Numbered from the stretch's first letter, positions 1 to 7,076 are shown. The stretch is 20,812 nucleotides of DNA from Pseudomonadota bacterium (GCA_029571495.1 JAKPSO010000668.1:1-20812); one strand, 5' to 3'. A program made the numbers and translations. The notes: generated by a model not told the origin, from the sequence alone.

Positions 1-1
1 G

Positions 2-652
2 CGAATCGCGCGTTACTACGACAAGGTCTTCGTTGACGAAGTGCAGGACTTCGGCGGCCACGATTTCAATTTGCTCAAGCAGATTGTCGCAGCGGACGTG
101 GAGGTTCTATTGGTGGGAGATTTCTTCCAGCACACCTACTCGACAAGCGTTGACGGGGCTGTAAACAAAGGCCTCCACGACAGCTACGAGAGATTCAAAA
201 ACGCCCTGCGCGACGCCGGGCTCACGGTCGATACAACGTCTCTTCTTAATAGTTATCGTTGCAGTTCAACGGTCTGTGAATTCATCCGCAAGCACATCGG
301 CATGGAAATTCATCCTGCCGTTGACCGCGCAACGACGGTTTCCGTCGTCCGTGATGTGGATACGGCTGCACTGATCTATGCCTGCGACGATACCGTGAAA
401 CTATTTTTCAAGGAGCATGAGAAATACTCGTGCCACTCGCAGACATGGGGGGCTTCAAAAGGGATAGATCACTATCGTGACGTCTGCGTCGTCATGACGG
501 GTGTGGCTTGGGAAAAATACGAACAAGGAGAGCTTTCCGATCTGGCGGCGCTTTCGAGGAACAAGCTTTATGTGGCTTGTTCGCGGGCACGTGGCAACTT
601 GTACCTAATGCCTGAATCGCTGCTCAAGAGGTTCAAGGTATCTACTGGTTGA
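2..652 (+). CDS. UvrD/Rep-like SF1 DNA helicase, C-terminal part (5' end outside window)
   Basis: The frame is open from the left edge, so the gene starts upstream of the window and the internal GTG at 41 is only the valine of motif II. Superfamily 1 helicase motifs appear in order: motif II VFVDEVQDF (Walker B) about 10 residues in, motif III GDFFQH, a motif IV-like LLNSYRCS, motif V-like QTWGASKGIDHYRD and motif VI YVACSRARGNLYL. The protein ends about 20 residues after motif VI, so it has no long C-terminal nuclease or protein-interaction domain. Walker A lies outside the window. Family knowledge gives ATP-dependent 3'-5' DNA translocation. Short UvrD-like helicases of this shape occur as accessory or defence proteins (for example GajB of Gabija), but which kind this is cannot be decided without the upstream gene. 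The nearby toxin-antitoxin pair fits an accessory region. Confidence 0.85.
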   Translation, partial: RIARYYDKVFVDEVQDFGGHDFNLLKQIVAADVEVLLVGDFFQHTYSTSVDGAVNKGLHDSYERFKNALRDAGLTVDTTSLLNSYRCSSTVCEFIRKHIGMEIHPAVDRATTVSVVRDVDTAALIYACDDTVKLFFKEHEKYSCHSQTWGASKGIDHYRDVCVVMTGVAWEKYEQGELSDLAALSRNKLYVACSRARGNLYLMPESLLKRFKVSTG

Positions 653-789
653 GGCACCAGTCATTGCCTGTGGGCGTCAAAGGGATCAGGTTGAATTAAC
701 TCATCCGAGTGGCCCCGCGGACTCAGGCCGAATGCGAACTGCACGCTACACGCTGACGGATCACGTTCGCCTCACAGCTTTTTGCTTGT

Positions 790-812
790 AACGACTGCCG
801 GATGGTCGTTTT
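790..812 (+). terminator. Terminator-like hairpin 1
   Basis: Arms AACGAC (790-795) and GTCGTT (805-810) are perfectly complementary around a 9-nt loop and are followed by a short T run (809-812). It lies about 140 bases after the helicase stop. It shares the ending GGTCGTTTT with the second hairpin downstream. The stem is short, so this is a weak intrinsic terminator at best. Confidence 0.4.
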
Positions 813-855
813 GGGCGTTTTGCGCGCTATCTCAACAAGCGCGATAAATTCGATG

Positions 856-879
856 AAACGACCGCCTGACGGTCGTTTT
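856..879 (+). terminator. Terminator-like hairpin 2
   Basis: A perfect 9-bp stem, AAACGACCG (856-864) with CGGTCGTTT (870-878), closes a 5-nt loop and ends in TTTT. This is the shape of a Rho-independent terminator. On the minus strand the stem is also followed by GTTTC, so it may act weakly in both directions. It would end transcription from the helicase, or, read leftward, from the vapBC side. Confidence 0.6.
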
Positions 880-910
880 CGCCGAAAAGCTGTAACCCAG
901 TCTGTTATTG

Positions 911-999
911 CGCTGTTGGTGATAGCACGACCACCGCTCGATCATCACCATGACATCGCCCATGTTCTCTCCACGCGCTTTTTCCTGAGTCTGCGGCAT
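911..999 (-). pseudogene. 3'-end remnant of a TerB-DUF697 paralogue
   Basis: The minus strand encodes MPQTQEKARGENMGDVMVM and then IERW. This parallels the C-terminus LPQIQERARSVNMGEVMAM then IKRY of the intact gene at 1826-2812. At DNA level, 933-999 aligns without gaps to 1831-1897 at roughly 80-85 percent identity by eye. Similarity resumes past the stop (CGCTGTTGG at 911-919 and 1810-1818) after a one-base length difference. The rest of the gene is missing upstream and the stop codon is lost. It is either the leftover of a tandem paralogue or one arm of a duplication around the vapBC pair. Confidence 0.75.
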
Positions 1000-1087
1000 G
1001 AACGAGAGCATGCGATTCGATCAGTCCAGCGCCGTGTCGACGCGCGTCGCTGCGCATGCGCGCACTCCTTGCAGTCCGCGACTGAGA

Positions 1088-1495
1088 CTACGCGTGGTCA
1101 GGCGCAATCAGTTCTACGGTCGGGAAGTAAGTGCGATAGCGAGACGCATCGCGCGTGAGGATCGCGGATTGGATGACGGCAGCGTGAGCGCCGATGAAGA
1201 AGTCGGGCAGCACGCTTGGTCGTGTGCCCTTTGCGCGCTTGTACTGAATGAATGCTCTGCCCGCGAGGAAAAGTGCCGGACGGGGTATTTCGAGGACTTC
1301 AAGTTGGAGTTTGGTGACGACGCGCTCCAATTCCTCAAGGCGGGCAAATGCGCAGGAAATTTCGGCGTAGATCACCGGATTGATCGCCAGCGCGTGAATC
1401 TGTGATTGTGCGCGCAACTGCGCGAGCGACCAGGCTGCCCATTCGCTGTCGTCTTCGAGCACGTCGATCAGGACGTTGCTATCAACCAGCAGCAT
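1088..1495 (-). CDS. vapC: VapC-type PIN-domain ribonuclease toxin
   Basis: This 135-residue protein has the size and layout of a PIN-domain toxin. It starts MLLVDSNVLIDVLEDD, giving the first acidic residue D5. It continues with E45 in VIYAE, D98 in VLPDFFIGAHA and D116 in TRDASRY. These four acids form the Mg2+-binding active site of PIN nucleases. The family cleaves RNA, often initiator tRNA or rRNA, and is held inactive by its partner antitoxin. The start ATG at 1495 lies 12 bases after the antitoxin stop, the usual antitoxin-first VapBC order, so the two are co-transcribed. The actual RNA target is not visible from sequence. All active-site residues are present, so it looks intact. Confidence 0.93.
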   Translation of the reverse strand: MLLVDSNVLIDVLEDDSEWAAWSLAQLRAQSQIHALAINPVIYAEISCAFARLEELERVVTKLQLEVLEIPRPALFLAGRAFIQYKRAKGTRPSVLPDFFIGAHAAVIQSAILTRDASRYRTYFPTVELIAPDHA

Positions 1496-1507
1496 GCGCG
1501 CGCCGGA

Positions 1508-1750
1508 TCAGGATTCGCTACGCAACAGTTTCATCAACTCATCTGTGCGCCATTTGACCGTGGCTTTGCCGCGCACGGCCTCGAACCGGTCTGCGGTTTT
1601 CTTCGCGCTCCGTACTGTTGCCGGGTGCAAAACGACTTGCCCCAACGCATTGACCGCAAAGTCAACCGCGCCGCCCGGTGACAGATTGAGCGCGTCGCGG
1701 ATGTGCTTAGGGATGGTGACCTGGCCTTTGCTGGTGAGATTAGTACTCAT
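1508..1750 (-). CDS. vapB: AbrB/VapB-type antitoxin
   Basis: An 80-residue protein with an N-terminal swapped-hairpin AbrB/SpoVT domain: MSTNLTSKGQVTIPKHIRDA followed by LNLSPGGAVDF. The pattern S-K-GQVTIPK-IR is diagnostic of AbrB-type DNA binding. The C-terminal half (about 45-80), including KATVKWRTDELMKLL, would wrap and inhibit the toxin. It is the first gene of the pair and should repress its own promoter, with stronger repression in complex with the toxin. An inverted repeat just upstream (1765-1789) is the likely operator. Confidence 0.93.
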   Translation of the reverse strand: MSTNLTSKGQVTIPKHIRDALNLSPGGAVDFAVNALGQVVLHPATVRSAKKTADRFEAVRGKATVKWRTDELMKLLRSES

Positions 1751-1764
1751 GGTTCGCTGTGAAG

Positions 1765-1789
1765 TATTACCGATTTAACGATGGTAACA
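1765..1789. promoter_or_regulatory. Candidate VapB operator upstream of vapBC
   Basis: An imperfect inverted repeat with perfect 5-base cores, TTACC (1767-1771) and GGTAA (1783-1787), plus matching T1765 and A1789. It lies 15-39 bases upstream of the vapB start. AbrB-type antitoxins autoregulate by binding such repeats. Only the position and symmetry are seen; binding is inferred. Confidence 0.5.
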
Positions 1790-1825
1790 CTGTCATGTGA
1801 TTGGCGCTACGCTGTTGGCGCCGGA

Positions 1826-2812
1826 TCAATATCGCTTAATCATCGCCATGACTTCGCCCATGTTCACGCTGCGCGCTCTTTCCTGAATCTGCGGCAGGTA
1901 CTTCGCTTGCAGCTCTTTCGCGGGTGTCATGAGTTGGTCGAAGGTTTGCTTCAACGTGTCGGTGGACATCGTGCGTCCGCCGCCGTAGTAGCGCTTCGCA
2001 AGTTGCGCGAGCGCGTACGTGGAAGCGAAGGAGAACGCCGCGCCCGTTGCGCCGCGTGCGAGGCCGCCGACTAAGCCGCCTGCGAGTTTGCCGAACAAAC
2101 CGCCGATCAATTTGCGGCCCGCTTGTTCGAGATATTGCGACGCGAGGCCGACGCCGACGGTTGCCAAGAATTCTTTGATGTGCCCGCTGTCGAGCTCGTA
2201 GCCGTAGCGTTGGCCTATGCGATACACGAGCCGCGTCTGTAGCGGAATGATCGCCATCGTCGCCCACGATTGCGGCAAGAGTTCCAGCGCGCCGTTGAGG
2301 ATCGACGCGTTGAGGATGGATTTGTCCAGCTCGGCTTCGTCGGCCGCGGACAACTGCGTGGCAGCGACCGCGCCGGGTGCTGCGCTTGTGGCGGTGGCTG
2401 CGATTGCAGCGGCGGGAATCATCGCCGCCGCGGCGAGCGAATCGGCGTCGCGTGCGATGTCCGCTGCGTCGGCCTCGGACAGGCCGAGTTTGCTGCGAAG
2501 CGTGGCGAGAAATGCACTCTCGCGTTCGGTCTGGCTGCCGTCGGCGTTGATCACATGAACGGCCATCTCGTACGCAAGGCGCTTCGAGTCCGCGTCGGTC
2601 AACGTCGCCACGAGCGCATCAATCGACGCACGCCCGAAGATCACGTCTTCGTACATTTGCTGCGCGTTGAATGCGTCGGCGTTGCCCGACTCCGCCACGA
2701 GCCGAGCGGTGATCCGCTCCAGCGCTTCGCGTTCGCGCGAGTCCTTGCCGCCATCAGCCAACGCGGCCATCAGGCACAGAGTCAAAATCGATTTTTGCTG
2801 TTCGGTGTTCAT
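1826..2812 (-). CDS. TerB-like / DUF697 two-domain protein
   Basis: The N-terminal half (about 1-120) is a TerB-like helical domain: SILTLCLMAALADGGKDSRE, then YEMAVHVINADGSQTERE and a final helix. These are two repeats of the D-G-x-x-x-x-E acidic signature of tellurite-resistance TerB and DjlA-like proteins. An Ala-rich linker follows. The C-terminal half resembles DUF697 (YcjF-like), with ELLPQSWATMAIIPLQTRLV and a Gly/Ala-rich membrane-associating stretch GGLVGGLARGATGAAFSFA. ATG 2812 (MNTEQQKS) is preferred over an upstream in-frame codon at 2905, because the extra 31 residues are Pro/Ser-rich and outside the domain. That gives 328 residues. Its molecular role is unknown; an envelope-associated stress function is only an inference. 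Its 3' end is duplicated at 911-999. Confidence 0.85.
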   Translation of the reverse strand: MNTEQQKSILTLCLMAALADGGKDSREREALERITARLVAESGNADAFNAQQMYEDVIFGRASIDALVATLTDADSKRLAYEMAVHVINADGSQTERESAFLATLRSKLGLSEADAADIARDADSLAAAAMIPAAAIAATATSAAPGAVAATQLSAADEAELDKSILNASILNGALELLPQSWATMAIIPLQTRLVYRIGQRYGYELDSGHIKEFLATVGVGLASQYLEQAGRKLIGGLFGKLAGGLVGGLARGATGAAFSFASTYALAQLAKRYYGGGRTMSTDTLKQTFDQLMTPAKELQAKYLPQIQERARSVNMGEVMAMIKRY

Positions 2813-2935
2813 GGTTGGTGTGAGCGAGAGAGTGGGCGACACACCGCTAGGTGGGGCGGATTTTGCGGCGCGCAAGTGCGCCGTGAAAATTCCGAGCGAT
2901 GCCAAGCGCGGCCGAGTCCGCGCCTACAAATCGTT

Positions 2936-3592
2936 TCAGGCTAAGCGCGCCGCTCGACCTAGAAGACGTTGTCGCCACTCCGGGCAGAGGCCGGGGATTT
3001 CCGCGATTGCTTTCAAGTCCGCAACGTCCGGTCGATGCGAAAGCTGCACGCGCCAAAACTCGTCAATCGAGAATCGCTCGGTCTGCCGATCGACGAGCGT
3101 GATCTCGTCGCCTTCTTGAATGTGCCCGGCTTCGAGGACGCGGTAGTACCAACCCGTGATGTGGCGATTCGCGACGAACGTGGACATGTCCGGCGCGCCG
3201 AAGCGATGGTTAATCTTCCAGCACGGGCTTCGCGGTTGAGAGACTCGCGCGAGCACGGTGCCGATGCGGAATGTGTCGCCGATGTGAACGTTCTTTTCGC
3301 AGAGCGTTGAAGCGGAAATGTTCTCGCCGATTGAGCCGAGGATGAGTTCACTTGCGGCGTTCGGGAACGCGGACTTCAACGCGGCGTAGTTCTCCGTGCA
3401 GTATTGATGCAACGCCTTCTCCGCGCCGCCGTGAACGCGCGGGTCGGCGTGCTCGTCGCCGACGATGCCCAAGGCATTGACTTCGACACGCCCCGTGATG
3501 CGACGCTTGAAGATTCCGCTGCGATGGCCTTCTTGCTCGAGAACGCCGATGCCACCGGCGAATAGTCCCGTAATCTCAGAGTGCAATTTCAT
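2936..3592 (-). CDS. yiiM: MOSC domain protein, YiiM-like
   Basis: At 218 residues it is close to the length of E. coli YiiM. The MOSC beta-barrel core shows LGIVGDEHADPRVHGGAEKA (41-60, with H54-G-G), the GSIGENI strand (86-92) and the conserved cysteine C124 in SQPRSPCWKINHRF, which in this family coordinates the molybdenum cofactor. The C-terminal extension, including IPGLCPEWRQRLL, matches the YiiM-type three-helix end. Family members reduce N-hydroxylated base analogues such as 6-N-hydroxylaminopurine and use Moco. The gene is on the same strand as the TerB-DUF697 gene with about 120 bases between them, so co-transcription is possible. The start ATG at 3592 has only a weak purine-rich upstream sequence. 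Confidence 0.9.
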   Translation of the reverse strand: MKLHSEITGLFAGGIGVLEQEGHRSGIFKRRITGRVEVNALGIVGDEHADPRVHGGAEKALHQYCTENYAALKSAFPNAASELILGSIGENISASTLCEKNVHIGDTFRIGTVLARVSQPRSPCWKINHRFGAPDMSTFVANRHITGWYYRVLEAGHIQEGDEITLVDRQTERFSIDEFWRVQLSHRPDVADLKAIAEIPGLCPEWRQRLLGRAARLA

Positions 3593-4038
3593 TGTCTGCC
3601 ACGCCGCGTTGCTGTGAATGACATCGTGGGTCGAGATTTGTTGGTTGATGTAACGTTCATTGGCTTAATTTTGGCTTTGCCGGGCAGGCCGCGGCAAATA
3701 GAAAAACTTGGATTTCCGAGGGCAGATTGCAGCCTCACTTGCCCATCGCCGTCCCAACGCGGCACACTACCGCAAGAATGGCTTGCCCGCAGCCGCATTC
3801 AACGTGTCCAATGATCGGCCGAGCTTCCTTTGATTTGCCTTGGAAGAGGGCGATGTAGGCGATGCGCGCTGCCGGTAGTTCGCGCTGGCGACGCTAGATT
3901 CGTAATTCGGAACGAAGCGCCAACGCATTTGTCGCAGGTTCCGATAAGCCGTGACGACGTCGCGTCGAAGTCCATTTAAACTGGTTACTGATCGCACCAA
4001 ACAAACGCGCAGGCATGCGCATAAAGGTCTAGTGAGTC
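3593..4038. other. Divergent intergenic region between yiiM and the DUF1499 gene
   Basis: About 445 bases with no supportable gene; a 77-codon minus-strand frame at 3767-4000 has no recognisable motif. A perfect 7-bp inverted repeat, TTTGCCG (3676-3682) and CGGCAAA (3692-3698) with a 9-nt loop, lies in the yiiM leader. It has no T run on either strand, so it is not a classical terminator. Promoters for both flanking genes must lie here, but I cannot pick a convincing -35/-10 pair. Confidence 0.5.
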
Positions 4039-4794
4039 ATGAAGACGAAGTTAACTCGTATCGGCTCTGCCTTGGCCTGGGTCGCGTTGATTGTCGCGCT
4101 ACTTTGCGGGCTAACTGAGCTAGTCGCTGGGCCCGGCTACCGAATGTCCTGGTGGTCGTTTGGGACGGGCATTGTGATGATCCGCTGGGCGGCGAGCATC
4201 GCGCTCGGAGCAGCGGTCATCGGCCTGATTGCGGCATTGCTAGCTGGCTATGTGGGGGCTCGTCGTAACGTGCGTACGGGTCTGGTGGCTCTGGTCGCTG
4301 GCCTTGCGGTCGCCACGCCTCCTGTCATCATGTGGAGTCGAGTACAGCAGTTGCCGCGCATTCATGACGTGACGACGGATACCGACAATCCGCCCGCCTT
4401 TGTGGCCGTGTTGCCGCTACGTCAGGACGCGCGCAATCCCGTGCAATATCAGGCCAGCACGGCAGTCGAGCAACGGCGTGGTTATCCAGACCTCGCAGCC
4501 GTCGTGCTGCCGTTGCCGCCGGCGCAGGCATTCGCTCGCGCCGAATCGGCCGCACGCACAATGGGATGGGATATCGTCGCGGCGTCACCGCAAAATTTAC
4601 GAATTGAAGCAACCGACACCAGCCTAATGTTCGGTTTCAAAGACGATGTAGTGATTCGCGTTGCAGCGCTCTCCGACGTCGGCACGCCGGGCAGTCGCAT
4701 CGACGTGCGCTCTCTGTCGCGCGTCGGCGGTAGCGATTTCGGCGTCAATGCGAAGCGTATTCGAACGTATTTGGCGAAGCTGGCGTCGAGCTAG
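4039..4794 (+). CDS. DUF1499 family membrane protein
   Basis: This 251-residue protein begins with three predicted membrane segments (about 9-31, 50-70 and 79-98), and the soluble C-terminal part would follow on one side of the membrane. That part carries the DUF1499 signature: DVTTDTDNPPAFVAVLPLR, then YPDLAAVVLPLPPAQAF, AARTMGWDIVAASPQNLRI and FGFKDDVVIRVA, ending with DVRSLSRVGGSDFGVNAKRI. The length and order match full-length DUF1499 proteins with a membrane-anchored N-terminus. No biochemical function is established for the family. It stands alone on the plus strand, convergent with tetR. An AAAGG sequence precedes the ATG at a long spacing. Confidence 0.9.
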   Translation: MKTKLTRIGSALAWVALIVALLCGLTELVAGPGYRMSWWSFGTGIVMIRWAASIALGAAVIGLIAALLAGYVGARRNVRTGLVALVAGLAVATPPVIMWSRVQQLPRIHDVTTDTDNPPAFVAVLPLRQDARNPVQYQASTAVEQRRGYPDLAAVVLPLPPAQAFARAESAARTMGWDIVAASPQNLRIEATDTSLMFGFKDDVVIRVAALSDVGTPGSRIDVRSLSRVGGSDFGVNAKRIRTYLAKLASS

Positions 4795-5091
4795 AGCGGG
4801 GGGCGTGCTTCAACGCGCAAAGCTGAAATCCCTGCAAGGTCGGTAACAGCGTTGTGCCTTGCGTAACTGACCGCAGGCCTTGCTTGATTTAGCTCGATAC
4901 CAGATAACTCAGCGTTGTCGTGCCCGATTCCAGGTGCGCGCGACAGGACGCTTTCGGCCGATAGCGGTTGTTCGAACGATTTGTGCCGCGCCAGCTCATT
5001 CGCAACCCCGAAAATGTCTCAACTCTCGGTAAGTAGCATTTCACTGAGTTAAGTCGCAGTGGTCGGATGGAACAAGATTGCACTCCGAAAA
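4795..5091. other. Convergent intergenic region (DUF1499 / tetR)
   Basis: No gene is supported here. A 6-bp inverted repeat, GCAAGG (4834-4839) and CCTTGC (4857-4862) with a 17-nt loop, lies between the two convergent stops, but no T tract follows. The rest shows nothing recognisable. Confidence 0.45.
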
Positions 5092-5730
5092 CTAGTCACG
5101 CCTCGCATTTTTCGAAGCAATCGCTCGCCACGCGGCGTCGGCGAAGACGTCGGCGTAATCTGTCGGCTTCCCTTTGACTCTCCCTGTGAGCCAAGCGCGA
5201 CAAAAGTTCTCGGACGGACCGATGAGTAGGGACGCGTAGGTTTCTTTGGGTAGCGGCAGAATTGACCCGTTTTCAACGCCTAGAGCAAGCCATTTCTGCA
5301 AATCTCCAAACCTCTGCTTGTTGCGAGCGGTGAGATCTTTGCTATGCGGCCCATTCGCGACTGAGTGCCGAGCGTTCGAAAGAAACCGGGCAAGTTCCGG
5401 CTTGTTGGTCACCCACTCCAAATATGAATGAATAAGGTGCCCAATGGCCGCATGCGATGTCTCCGCAGATCTAATGCGCGGCCGAATTAAGTTCTCTCGA
5501 TCGTCCAACGCTGCAAAAAAGAGTGCAGCGATCAAGCCTTCTTTGTTTCCGAAGTGATGGTAGATAGAACCAACGCTGCTATTCGCTGTTGTTCGAATGG
5601 CTTCCACAGTCGTCGCTTCGATTCCAAACTCATCAAAGCAGGCCAAGGCACTGCTCAGAATCTGACGCTTGTGCTCCTTCCGGGGTCCAGGTTCGACGGA
5701 TTCGAAATGGCTCGGGCTGAAGGTTTGCAT
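5092..5730 (-). CDS. TetR/AcrR family transcriptional repressor
   Basis: A 212-residue protein. Residues 17-66 form the TetR N-terminal helix-turn-helix: RKEHKRQILSSALACFDEFG, then ATTVEAIRTTANSSVGSIYHHF with the typical S-x-G-x-x-Y-x-H-F recognition helix and KEGLIAAL. The variable C-terminal ligand domain (about 70-205) contains WLTGRVKGKPTDYADVFAD. It is divergent from the DUF4442 gene, and a perfect 15-bp palindrome between them (5760-5774) is the probable operator for both. A perfect TATAAT on the minus strand (5741-5746) would put transcription start only a few bases before the ATG, so the message may be leaderless. The ligand is unknown; acyl-CoA or fatty acid is a guess from the neighbour. 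Confidence 0.92.
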   Translation of the reverse strand: MQTFSPSHFESVEPGPRKEHKRQILSSALACFDEFGIEATTVEAIRTTANSSVGSIYHHFGNKEGLIAALFFAALDDRENLIRPRIRSAETSHAAIGHLIHSYLEWVTNKPELARFLSNARHSVANGPHSKDLTARNKQRFGDLQKWLALGVENGSILPLPKETYASLLIGPSENFCRAWLTGRVKGKPTDYADVFADAAWRAIASKNARRD

Positions 5731-5740
5731 CTCGGTAGAA

Positions 5741-5746
5741 ATTATA
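5741..5746 (-). promoter_or_regulatory. Probable -10 element of tetR
   Basis: The minus strand reads TATAAT, a perfect sigma-70 -10 hexamer, with its edge 10 bases from the tetR ATG. No good -35 is seen; the region where it would lie overlaps the 5760-5774 palindrome. A repressor bound there would block the promoter. Confidence 0.55.
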
Positions 5747-5759
5747 CAGAGACATGCTC

Positions 5760-5774
5760 TAGAATACTATTCTA
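5760..5774. promoter_or_regulatory. 15-bp palindromic operator between tetR and the DUF4442 gene
   Basis: TAGAATACTATTCTA is a perfect inverted repeat with 7-base arms around one central C. It lies in the 96-bp divergent region. Size and position fit a TetR dimer site controlling both directions. Binding by the adjacent TetR protein is inferred. Confidence 0.75.
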
Positions 5775-5826
5775 TTTACTTGCTTCTTCATCCATTCGCA
5801 CCGCGTGCCACATCAGGAAGACAACT

Positions 5827-6288
5827 TTGAGCACACTCAAACTCTGGGAACGAATTTCAACATTGCCCGCTGGAAAGTGGATTTTTTCTCGTATGTTGTG
5901 TTTCAAGGCGCCGTATTTCGCGTCCATTCGACCTCGATTCGTGGAGTTACGCCACGAGTACTCGGAGCTTCGGATGACGAAGCGCCGTTCGGTACAGAAT
6001 CATCTTGGGACCGTGCACGCCATTGCGATGTGCAACATGGCTGAGCTTGCGGGTGGAACCATGACCGAAGTCACGGTACCCGCAACGCATCGCTGGATCC
6101 CCAAATCGATGACCGTCGAATACTTGAAAAAGGCGACGACGAACTTAGTTGCCATCGCCACTCCTGACGCGCTCGCGGATTGGCCGGTGGCTGGTGAGTA
6201 CCGAGTCAACGTCGTAGTGCAAGACACAAATGACGAGCCGGTATTTCGGGCGACGATCTCAATGTGGGTGACGCCAAAAAAAGCCTAA
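5827..6288 (+). CDS. DUF4442 hotdog-fold protein (PaaI-like thioesterase relative), TTG start
   Basis: The frame is open far upstream into antisense tetR, but the DUF4442 domain begins at STLKLWERISTLPAGKWIF. The best start is TTG at 5827, preceded by AGGAAG (5815-5820) at a 6-base spacing. This gives 153 residues, a normal DUF4442 length. Family motifs are CFKAPYFASIRPRFVELR, then NHLGTVHAIAMCNMAELAGG (hotdog helix and active-site region) and THRWIPKSMTVEYLKKA. The fold is that of acyl-CoA thioesterases, but the substrate is unproven. It is divergent from and probably repressed by the TetR regulator. An annotation using the first available codon at 5554 would add 91 spurious residues. Confidence 0.88.
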   Translation: MSTLKLWERISTLPAGKWIFSRMLCFKAPYFASIRPRFVELRHEYSELRMTKRRSVQNHLGTVHAIAMCNMAELAGGTMTEVTVPATHRWIPKSMTVEYLKKATTNLVAIATPDALADWPVAGEYRVNVVVQDTNDEPVFRATISMWVTPKKA

Positions 6289-6621
6289 GCGCGCCAAGCA
6301 ATACCAGCGACCTCGAGCTTGATCGACAGTACCAGACGCATAGTATCTTCGCATGTCAAATAACAGATGCACCGTGAAGCGTTTCCGCAGAGTGAACGAA
6401 CGACGGTGACTGGCAGTCGGCGGATGGCTCCGATTGGGCGGTGCAAGCTGGAACCTCGATTGCAAGTCACTTCGCGAAAAGGGGCATGGGGAACGCAACG
6501 TCGGTCGGACGACCATCAAGGTTCGAACCTCTATCCATCGGGTGTTGGAGCTTAAGCTCGGGAGTGATTAACGTTTCTCACGTATTTCATTTACGCCTTG
6601 ATGGTCGCGTCGAGCGTGATT
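6289..6621. other. Convergent intergenic region (DUF4442 / merR)
   Basis: About 330 bases without a supportable gene. Short open frames on both strands have no recognisable motifs. A GGTTCGAACC-like stretch near 6520 resembles a tRNA T-loop, but no acceptor or anticodon stem pairs around it. Confidence 0.5.
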
Positions 6622-7074
6622 TCACTCGCGCGCTGGTTTTGCCCGCCTAACGGTTGCTGTCTTCTTTTTCGCGACCGCGATGCCGCTTCTGCCCGCCGCC
6701 TCAACGAGCCTCCTGAAGCTAGGACACTCCATATGTGACGGCGCGGGGCAATCAGCGACATGGCGAAGCGTGTCGCGCAGAGCGGATAGTTTATGGATTT
6801 GGCGATCAATCTCATCGGCTTTCTGTCGAAGAACAACACGCGGCAGGACAGGCACTCCATTTCTACCGAATATCCCTGCTATCTCGTCAAGCGAGAAACC
6901 CGCTGTCTTGCCCATTGAAATGAGCTTGAGCCGCAAGAGCACTTCTTGCGGAAACTGCCTGCGCAAACCATGCCGCGAAACTGAAGAAATCAGCCCTGTT
7001 TCTTCGTAATAGCGTAGCGCCGAAGGTTTGACGCCGCTCCTTGCCGAGACTTCTCCAATATCGAGCAATTCCAT
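6622..7074 (-). CDS. MerR family transcriptional regulator (SoxR-like DNA-binding domain)
   Basis: This gene encodes 150 residues from ATG 7074, which has GAGG six bases upstream; an in-frame codon at 7155 would run into the divergent transporter gene and is rejected. Residues 1-70 form the MerR winged helix: LLDIGEVSARSGVKPSALRY, YEETGLI, RRQF and GFSLDEIAGIFG. A coiled coil (about 85-107) follows. Two cysteines, C109 and C117, lie in DCPAPSHMECPSF with a histidine between them, a possible metal or redox site. It lacks SoxR's four-cysteine Fe-S motif, so it is not SoxR itself. It is divergent from the MFS exporter gene, whose promoter has a SoxR-box-like dyad. Confidence 0.9.
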   Translation of the reverse strand: MELLDIGEVSARSGVKPSALRYYEETGLISSVSRHGLRRQFPQEVLLRLKLISMGKTAGFSLDEIAGIFGRNGVPVLPRVVLRQKADEIDRQIHKLSALRDTLRHVADCPAPSHMECPSFRRLVEAAGRSGIAVAKKKTATVRRAKPARE

Positions 7075-7076
7075 AC

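Larger units (their letters stand above)
653..1087. other. Intergenic stretch with terminator-like hairpins and a degenerate gene remnant
   Basis: No convincing gene lies between the helicase stop and the vapC stop. The stretch holds two related hairpins (790-812 and 856-879) and a remnant of the 3' end of the TerB-DUF697 gene (about 911-999), each listed separately. Forward frames that cross this region are antisense to vapC or lack any recognisable motif. Confidence 0.6.

Noticed and set aside
998..1405. 135-codon plus-strand frame opposite vapC
   Set aside because: The minus-strand PIN domain with all four active-site acids is the real gene here.
2936..3592. MOSC protein as a TA- or defence-linked gene
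   Set aside because: The C-terminal extension and Moco cysteine match housekeeping-type YiiM proteins; adjacency to vapBC alone is not evidence.
3767..4000. 77-codon minus-strand frame
   Set aside because: No family resemblance, ribosome-binding site or operon context.
4834..4862. 6-bp inverted repeat as terminator between DUF1499 and tetR
   Set aside because: The loop is 17 nt and no T run follows on either strand.
5554..5826. 5' extension of the DUF4442 frame
   Set aside because: It is antisense to tetR, lacks any domain, and the domain begins right after a well-spaced AGGAAG and TTG at 5827.
6515..6540. tRNA T-loop-like GGTTCGAACC
   Set aside because: No acceptor, D or anticodon stems can be formed around it on either strand.
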